The position numbers and the translations under genes are program-made. A model generated the notes under the pieces. That model was not told the DNA's origin and did no database searches. It was given only the letters and a program-made list of their open reading frames with translations. A DNA stretch of 64,000 bases from Scilla litardierei (lineage: Eukaryota; Streptophyta; Magnoliopsida; Asparagales; Asparagaceae), in NCBI GenBank assembly GCA_030789695.1, contig CM061142.1, positions 150,185,266-150,249,265 on the forward strand, in the 5' to 3' direction. Each line of letters starts with the position of its first letter. Positions within the stretch are counted from its first letter, which is position 1. Below are positions 58,249-64,000 of the stretch, in pieces.

Positions 58249-59294
58249 TCAAGAGAGAGCCTCATGAACTGATCTAGGCTCTAAGTCATCATACGGAGCA
58301 ATCATGAAAGCTTCCCCTTCGATCTCAAAACGACGTCGAGGAATACTCCCACGATTACTTCTACGCACCTCAGACTCTTGTGACTCTTTCCTAGAAGAAT
58401 CACCAACCAATGTTTCTCTCCCACTAGCTTGAGATAGTTCATGCGAACTTTCACCAACTTCCACTGATTGGTTAGTAGGAAAAACACTGGCTGGGTCAAC
58501 CATCTCTTGAAGATGGAATTCCCTGTCAGTCTCTCCATGTCTTGGAAAATCATTTTCCAAGAACGTAACATCTCGTGATTCGATTTCTGCTATACTTTCA
58601 TCCGATTGTTCGCCGATGAGCACATAACCCTTAGAGTGTTTAGAGTATCTTATAAAGATACACTTTTTACCTCTAGGACCCAATTTTCCATGGGAATGAG
58701 AAGTTTCGCGAACAAATGCTGTAGACCCCCAAAGCCTCAGATGGGTTAGGTCAGGTTTTCTTCCCGTCCATAACTCATATGGAGTGGAAGTCACAGATTT
58801 GGAGGGCACTAGGTTAAGTATGTAGGCAGCAATCAATAATGCATCCCCCAATATAAAACTAGGAGGTTAGCTTGCGCCATCATATACCTAACCATTTCAA
58901 GAAGTGTTCGATTCCTTCTTTCCGCTACACCATTTTGTTGTGGTGTGTACGGGATTGTCAATTGTCTAGCAATACCCTTTTCATCACACAGTTCCTTGAA
59001 CTGTTCAGATAGATATTCACGGCATTGATATATTCTTAAACACTTGATCGATCTTTCCAATTGATTTTCGACCAAAGTGATATAACGTCTAAAGCACTGT
59101 AATGCTTCTGACTTATGAGAAATCAGGTACGCATGCCCGAATCGAGTGAAATCATCTGTAAAAGTGATGAAATATGATGCCACATGCCTCGCCCTCACGT
59201 TCATAGGACCACAGATGTCTGAATGAACCAATTGTAATGGAAATTCAGCTCTGGTAGCCTTCCCAAATGGTTTTCGTATTGCTTTTCCAGCCAA
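58249..59294 (-). pseudogene. Copia integrase
   Basis: Two overlapping frames (59,294-58,833; 58,851-58,249) show the integrase core: HSDICGPMNVRA with the first aspartate, FTDDFTRFGHAYLI, and YTPQQNGVAERRNRTLLEMV with the final glutamate. The position of the second catalytic aspartate reads RIYQCREYLS, so the D is lost. The second frame covers the C-terminal domain (YELWTGRKPDLTHLRLWG). A frameshift joins the two pieces. Confidence 0.8.
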
Positions 59295-60756
59295 ACATGA
59301 TTCACATGTGTGTCAAGATTGACTCGGGCGAGTGGGCCTAGAAAGCCTTCTCTAGCCAATCGATACATTCGATCGACACCCACGTAACCAAGTCTAGCAT
59401 GCCACACATTTTCAATATTAGAATTACTTGTAACATATGAAAAACAACGATCAACATTACTACTAGCAACATCTTTAGTACAATCAAGTACAATGAAACC
59501 ATCACAAGCATAACCAGAACCAAAGTAAACAGACCCTAGAGAAATGTTTAAACACATATCATGTAAATTCAAACTAAAACCTAACTTAAGCAAAGCTAAA
59601 ACAGAGACCAAGTCCCGACGGATCTCAGGAGCATACAAGACATCATGCAAGGTGAGAGTCATCCCGCCACGCAAGTATAGCTGACAAGTGCCGATACCCA
59701 GTATCGAAACCTTGGAGTTGTTTTCCACGTACAACCATCTTGCACATTTAGGAATCCGCCGATACTCCACAAATGCTTCTCGATTTCTAGCTATGTGGTC
59801 TGTCGCTTCTGAGTCTACAATCCACAAAGGATGAGATTCTGCAAGCAGTACGCAACTAGAAACAAAAGTATACTTAAAAGTAGAGTTCAAGGATAATACC
59901 TTCTTTGCCTCAGTGCATTCACAAGCAAAGTGACCCAATGCGCCACAGTTGTAGCATTTCATTTTGGTCTTATCCTTCTTGCCTCCGCACTTGCCACGCT
60001 TGGCATATTTGCCTTTCTTTTTAGGATCAGTTTGATATGGAGCCTTGTTTCCCTTGTTACCTTTCTTGCGCTTATAGCCCGAGCTCGAACTCGGAATGCT
60101 GGCCTCGTTAAAAGGTTTAGCTGCCTCTAGGCGCTCATCCTCTAACTCAAGATGACGTGATATGTCCTCAAATGTTTTTACACTGACATTGTGTGTCATC
60201 TCCCTTTTCATATGATTCCAACTTTCAGGTAACGAGCGGATAACTGCTTGGATTTGATGTTCATCATATATAATCTGACCAGCTGATTTGAGTTCTCTAA
60301 TCATGTTTGACATGACTCTAAGATGCTGCCCCATCGATTGATTTGGGCACTTCTTATAGTCATTAAACCTTTGATTAAGTCTCCTAAGCTTGGTCGCCGA
60401 TGTGGCGCCAAACTTTTCTTTCAAGGCATCCCACATGCCTTTTACAGTTTCGTACTCTTCAAACTCACACATGAGATCATCTCGCATACAACTCAGCAAC
60501 GTGATGCGAGCAATGCTGTTCTTTCTTTTCCAAACAACATATGCCTCATGATCTCTCTTGTGCTGGGTCGTAGTACCCTGCTCATGCTCCTCCATGAGAT
60601 GGAAAAGAGTCTCTTTCACCTCTTGCTCCTCGAGGACATACTGAACTTTGCGGTACCAAATGTCATAATTGTCAGCGTCAAGTTTGTCTCTCGGTTGAGC
60701 TCAGCAATAATGTTCTTACAAGCAGACGACATCACTGTTTGAACACTTAGAGACAT
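59201..60756 (-). pseudogene. Copia gag, protease and pre-integrase region
   Basis: The gag ATG is at 60,756. A frameshift near 60,690 separates the first 25 or so codons from the main 472-codon frame. The main frame contains the UBN2/gag core (LMCEFEEYETVKGMWDALKE), a CCHC zinc knuckle CYNCGALGHFACEC (about 59,930-59,970) and the protease motif, read here as WIVDSEATDHI: the active-site glycine of D-S-G-A is glutamate. The pre-integrase motif WHARLGYVGVDRMYRLAREG follows. The change at the protease site alone would inactivate processing. Confidence 0.8.
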
Positions 60757-60933
60757 TGTGTTTTTTGCATACATTCAACACACAACATATAATCTTGCAA
60801 TAAACACTAATTATTTCATAGTAATTTGATTCATAATACGAGATCGAGAGTTCATTGTGTTCCCAATCATCACCCATATTAAAAATTAATTACTGCAAAA
60901 TAGTTTGTTTCACGCAAAATTTTAAGTTCTAAA

Positions 60934-60980
60934 CAGTGTTCTAAATATCGGATATCAGTCGCGTATCGGCCTAGGAAATT
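60934..60980. mobile_element. hAT-like element terminus (fragment)
   Basis: CAGTGTTCTAAATATCGG and the following TATCAGTCGCGTATCGGCC match the reversed right end of the 51,023-52,273 element. The match ends at AGGAAATT where the chromovirus LTR begins, so the rest of this copy should lie beyond 64,000. Confidence 0.7.
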
Positions 60981-61402
60981 TGTGATGCGACTAGGGCTTT
61001 TTGTGGGGAATAAAGGTAGGGTTTTTATGGCTCGTGGACTACTAATCTAGGGTTTGATAGTGAAGATCAGATCTGAACTAGTATTTTAATTGCGAATAAA
61101 ATAGATCTAGGGCTACAACTAATTAATTAGCAACTAGGAATTAATCTAGAGAACTAGGAATAGAAAATACCTTGATCAAATCTTCGATAAAAAACCACCC
61201 TAGGGCCGGCCGGCCCCTTTATTGGGGGAGGGGTTAATAATTGTCCAATTACCCCTTTGCCCTCCCCACTTGTGAGAAATCACAAGTTTGGGACCGGGTC
61301 CAAGTTGGACCCAAGTCGTCGCCTCCGATGGTAGACCCGCATCCCTTGAACCGGACCCCCATCCTTACTAGCCTCCTCCTCCTCTTGCCGCAGGGCCGCA
61401 TC
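60981..61402 (-). repeat. 3' LTR of the chromovirus
   Basis: It starts TGATGCGGCCCTGCGG on the minus strand right after the purine tract and ends near 60,981-60,983 at GTCGCATCA(CA). It contains a GGCCGGCCGGCC block. The boundary is defined by the switch to hAT-like sequence, since the 5' LTR is not in the window. Confidence 0.65.
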
Positions 61403-61403
61403 A

Positions 61404-62654
61404 TTACTCCCCCCCCAAAAGTGCCACCTTGTCCTCAAGGTGGAAATCTGGAAACTGGTCGCGGATCACTGAAGCAGCCTCCCAAGTAGCATCGTAATCG
61501 GGTAGGCCCCGCCAACAAATTCTCACCTCTTGAACCCCGCCTGCGGTCTGCCGAATCCCTGTCAACTCCTGAGGCTCCAGGAGCACCTCCATGTCATCTG
61601 TCAAAGTTGGGGGAAGAGTGGGTGACAGAGTATGATGTCCGATGGCACGTCGCAACTGTGAAATGTGGAACACCGGGTGAATGGTCGACGTGGTGGGTAA
61701 CTGCAGTCTATAGGCCACCTTCCCGATCTGAGCGGTCACCTCAAAAGGGCCATAGTAACGGGCCGCTAGCTTCTCATTGCTCCGATGTGCCAAGGTCCTC
61801 TGCCGGTAAGGTCGGAGCTTCAGGTACACGCGGTCCCCCACCTCAAACTGCTCATCTCGCCGGTGTGCATCTGCCTTGGTCTTCATGATCTGCTGGGCCC
61901 TCAGCAAATGTTTCTTCAGCTCTTCCAAGTACCTATCCCGCTCAGTCAGGTGCTCCTCTACCTGGGACACCGGCGTAGCGCCTCTGCTGTAATGTATCAA
62001 CTGTGGGGGGTCACGGCCATACAGGATCCAAAATGGGGTGCTCTGTGCTGCTGAATGGTACGAGGTGTTGTACCAGTATTCGGCCCATGCTAACCACCTT
62101 GCCCACTGTCTCGGCGACTCTGACGCGAAGCATCTCAGGTATGTCTCAACACTCCTATTCACCACCTCCGTCTGCCCATCTGTCTGCGGGTGATAGGCCG
62201 TGCTCCTCCATAGCTGGGTCCCCTGCACCTTAAATAACTCCTTCCAAAAGCTGCTGATGAACACCTTGTCCCGATCTGACACTATGGAGCCCGGAAACCC
62301 GTGCAGGCGAACCACCTCCTTCATAAATGCTGCTGCCACCGTAACTGCAGTGTATGGGTGTCGGAGAGGTATAAAATGGGCGTACTTGCTGAGCCGATCG
62401 ACCACCACTAATATGGAACTGTACCCCTCTGACCGCGGCAACCCCTCAATGAAATCCATACTGATATCCTCCCATACGCGCTCTGGCAAAGCCAATGGCT
62501 GTAAAAGTCCTGCTGGCGCCATTGCCAAATATTTGTGACGCTGGCACACGTCACATTCTGCTATCCGCTGGGCAATGTCCTTCTTCATCCCAGGCCAATA
62601 TAACTCCCTCGCCATCCGTCGGTAAGTCTGCTGTACCCCGGAGTGCCCCCCCAA
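61404..62654 (-). CDS. Chromovirus integrase with chromodomain-like tail
   Basis: A 416-residue frame. An HHCC zinc-binding region spans residues 4-37 ([14 protein letters not shown] ... CDVCQRHK). The catalytic core has D67 ([11 protein letters not shown]), D127 (IVSDRDKVF) and E163 ([14 protein letters not shown]), giving the correct DD35E spacing. [17 protein letters not shown] segment (GPY/F module) lies near residue 310. The C-terminus, [17 protein letters not shown] to [12 protein letters not shown], is the chromodomain-like tail that marks chromoviruses. It should insert element cDNA into nuclear DNA. The true start is in the upstream RT frame. The ATG at 62,654 is just the first after the frameshift. 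Confidence 0.85.
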   Translation of the reverse strand: MGGHSGVQQTYRRMARELYWPGMKKDIAQRIAECDVCQRHKYLAMAPAGLLQPLALPERVWEDISMDFIEGLPRSEGYSSILVVVDRLSKYAHFIPLRHPYTAVTVAAAFMKEVVRLHGFPGSIVSDRDKVFISSFWKELFKVQGTQLWRSTAYHPQTDGQTEVVNRSVETYLRCFASESPRQWARWLAWAEYWYNTSYHSAAQSTPFWILYGRDPPQLIHYSRGATPVSQVEEHLTERDRYLEELKKHLLRAQQIMKTKADAHRRDEQFEVGDRVYLKLRPYRQRTLAHRSNEKLAARYYGPFEVTAQIGKVAYRLQLPTTSTIHPVFHISQLRRAIGHHTLSPTLPPTLTDDMEVLLEPQELTGIRQTAGGVQEVRICWRGLPDYDATWEAASVIRDQFPDFHLEDKVALLGGE

Positions 62655-63999
62655 TGGCGCTGCCGTGGAACTCCTGAAAAATCATGGGAATGTGGGCGGA
62701 CCCCCTGGGAATCACAAGCCGGCCGTGGTATAGCAACCTCTGTCCCTCCATGCTGTATCCCTGAAAGTCCGAGGACCCCTGCTGTAGTGCCTCACGGATC
62801 CTCGTCAAATCTGCATCAGCCTCTATCTCTCTACTCAAGGGCTCCCAATCCAAGAGGACGGGTGCGGATATGGCTGCTACCTCCGCCATCTCCTCGCGGC
62901 GTGACAGGGCGTCAGCCGCCTTGTTCTCCAGGCCTGGGCGGTACTGTATCTCGAATGTAAAGTGCACCAGCTTGGAGAGCCATCTCTGATGCTCCTCGGT
63001 AACCATACGCTGCTCCAATAAGTACTTCAGACTCCGCTGGTCGGTCCGCACTACGAACTTTCTACCCAACAGGTAGGGCCGCCACTTCTGAATAGCAAGT
63101 ACAATCGCCATCAGCTCCCTCTCATAAACTGACTTCAGCCTCGCCCGTGCTGACAGGGTCTGGCTAAAGAAAGCAATGGGCCTCTGGTCCTGCATCAAAA
63201 CTGCCCCTAGGCCATACCCTGATGCGTCGGTGTCTATCACAAACGGTCTGCTGAAATCTGGGAGCCCCAAAACTGGCACCGACGTCATCGCCTGCTTCAG
63301 GGCCTCAAATGCCCTGGTAGCCTCCTCGTTACAGTGGAAGTTGTCTTTCTTCAGTTGCTCGGTGAGAGGCCAAGCAATCGTGCTATATCCCTGGACAAAC
63401 TTCCTGTAATACCCTGTCAACCCCAAAAACCCGCGCAGTCCCCGTAAGGTAGAGGGTACAGGCCAATCTAACATGGTTGCAATCTTGGTCCTGTCGGCTG
63501 CCACTCCCTCTGCTGATACCACGTGGCCCAAGTACTCCACCTGTGGCTGGCCGAACAGACACTTCTTCTTATTCGCACAGAGTTGCTGCTCCTGTAGCTC
63601 ATGCAGCACTGCTCTCAGATGTCCCACGTGCTCCTCCATACTGCGGCTGTACACCAATATGTCATCAAAGAAGACCAACACGAACCTCCTCAGGAAAGGT
63701 CGGAAGACCTTGTTCATCAAAGCCTGGAATGTCGCCGGTGCATTTGTCAAGCCGAATGGCATGACTAGGAACTCATAATGCCCCTCGTGAGTCCTAAATG
63801 CGGTCTTTGGCACGTCGGCCGCCCTCATCCGTATCTGATGGTACCCCGACTTCAAATCAATTTTGGAAAAATAAGCTGCCCCGTAGAGTTCATCCAAAAG
63901 CTCATCTATCACAGGAATGGGGAATTTATCTGCCACTGTTTCCTTATTGAGGGCCCTGTAATCCACGCAGAATCTCCAGCTGCCATCCTTCTTCTTCAC
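62551..63999 (-). CDS. Chromovirus reverse transcriptase and RNase H (partial)
   Basis: A 482-residue frame open to the window end. RT motifs: [49 protein letters not shown] and the catalytic FFDD (residues 110-113, in [13 protein letters not shown]). RNase H motifs: [24 protein letters not shown] and [24 protein letters not shown] segment ends the RNase H part. The last 30 or so residues are out of frame with the integrase that follows, so one frameshift lies near 62,650. It copies element RNA into DNA. No other lesion is visible. Confidence 0.85.
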   Translation of the reverse strand: MKKKDGSWRFCVDYRALNKETVADKFPIPVIDELLDELYGAAYFSKIDLKSGYHQIRMRAADVPKTAFRTHEGHYEFLVMPFGLTNAPATFQALMNKVFRPFLRRFVLVFFDDILVYSRSMEEHVGHLRAVLHELQEQQLCANKKKCLFGQPQVEYLGHVVSAEGVAADRTKIATMLDWPVPSTLRGLRGFLGLTGYYRKFVQGYSTIAWPLTEQLKKDNFHCNEEATRAFEALKQAMTSVPVLGLPDFSRPFVIDTDASGYGLGAVLMQDQRPIAFFSQTLSARARLKSVYERELMAIVLAIQKWRPYLLGRKFVVRTDQRSLKYLLEQRMVTEEHQRWLSKLVHFTFEIQYRPGLENKAADALSRREEMAEVAAISAPVLLDWEPLSREIEADADLTRIREALQQGSSDFQGYSMEGQRLLYHGRLVIPRGSAHIPMIFQEFHGSAIGGALRGTADLPTDGEGVILAWDEEGHCPADSRM

Positions 64000-64000
64000 C

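Larger units (their letters stand above)
55611..60756 (-). mobile_element. Copia retrotransposon, decayed, 5' LTR not visible
   Basis: All Copia domains occur in order on the minus strand: gag, protease, integrase, RT, RNase H. After pol about 1 kb of 3' untranslated sequence ends in the purine tract TGCAAGTGGGAGAG (55,627-55,640). The 3' LTR should start at or just after it, near 55,611 (TGTTGAATAATG). Its end was not found. Upstream of gag the element is interrupted by a hAT fragment and the chromovirus. Several stops and frameshifts make it non-functional. It lies in an intron of, or just upstream of the visible part of, the ATPase gene. Confidence 0.8.
60981..64000 (-). mobile_element. 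Chromovirus (Ty3/Gypsy), 3' part, runs off the window
   Basis: On the minus strand: RT and RNase H (from beyond 64,000), integrase with a C-terminal chromodomain-like tail, the polypurine tract CTTTTGGGGGGGGAGTAA, and a 3' LTR of about 420 bp. The 5' half (gag, protease, 5' LTR) is outside. A frameshift at the RNase H/integrase border is the main visible lesion. It is the best preserved element here and is inserted in the hAT-like fragment. Confidence 0.85.

Noticed and set aside
55611..64000. Plant pararetrovirus (caulimovirid) insertion
   Set aside because: Domain orders are Copia (integrase before RT) and Gypsy chromovirus (integrase after RNase H with chromodomain-like tail). No movement protein or coat protein motifs are seen.
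1..64000. CRISPR arrays, operons, riboswitches, rRNA genes
   Set aside because: None seen. The sequence is plant nuclear DNA dominated by transposons.

Overview
The window is nuclear DNA of a flowering plant. It is AT-rich, contains a spliced plant gene, and is packed with plant transposon families: Ty1/Copia elements including SIRE-type LTRs, Ty3/Gypsy Athila and chromovirus, hAT, Mutator-like, a tRNA-derived SINE and LINE relics. I cannot name the species. There are no operons, CRISPR arrays or bacterial genes.

The one host gene I can support runs on the minus strand from before 55,014 to its stop codon at 28,106-28,108. Nine coding exons (302 codons) join in phase. They encode the C-terminal part of a P-loop/AAA-like ATPase (archaeal-ATPase type) with a Walker B-like strand and a sensor-1-like strand. 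The Walker A and start exons are not visible and probably lie beyond 64,000. Its introns are inflated by transposons, up to 14.6 kb.

Layout. 1-1,440: start of a minus-strand Copia element with a 147-bp LTR and a GC-rich leader. 2,869-6,658: a Mutator-like/foldback element whose body is a (TC)n-(TG)n / (CA)n-(GA)n palindrome, with a 2,026-bp hAT element nested in it (8-bp TSD GTGGAGAG). 8,386-10,090: SIRE-type LTR fragment and a Gypsy protease relic. 11,468-13,916: 2.45-kb solo LTR (TSD ATAAT). 14,237-18,367: deletion derivative of a SIRE-like element. 20,519-21,133: SINE and palindromic MITE. 21,783-23,763: Copia pol relic split by a 610-bp hAT (TSD GATATCAA). 23,809-25,855: complete non-autonomous Gypsy-type element (TSD TTAAA).

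Inside the gene, 28,106-55,014: a second copy of the MITE, a Mutator-like MITE (33,919-34,286), a LINE relic, a 9.5-kb Athila element that keeps gag, protease and the env-like ORF but lacks RT/integrase, and an 850-bp LTR-gag segment duplicated on either side of a hAT-like element. 55.6-64.0 kb: a decayed Copia element, a hAT fragment in its 5' region, and a chromovirus inserted in that fragment and running off the window end.

Most insertions are old and broken. The most unusual structures are the simple-repeat palindrome of the Mutator-like element, the tandem duplication with a hAT-like element exactly at its junction, and the non-autonomous element at 23.8 kb that shares its LTR start, tract and purine-rich priming site with the chromovirus at 61 kb.
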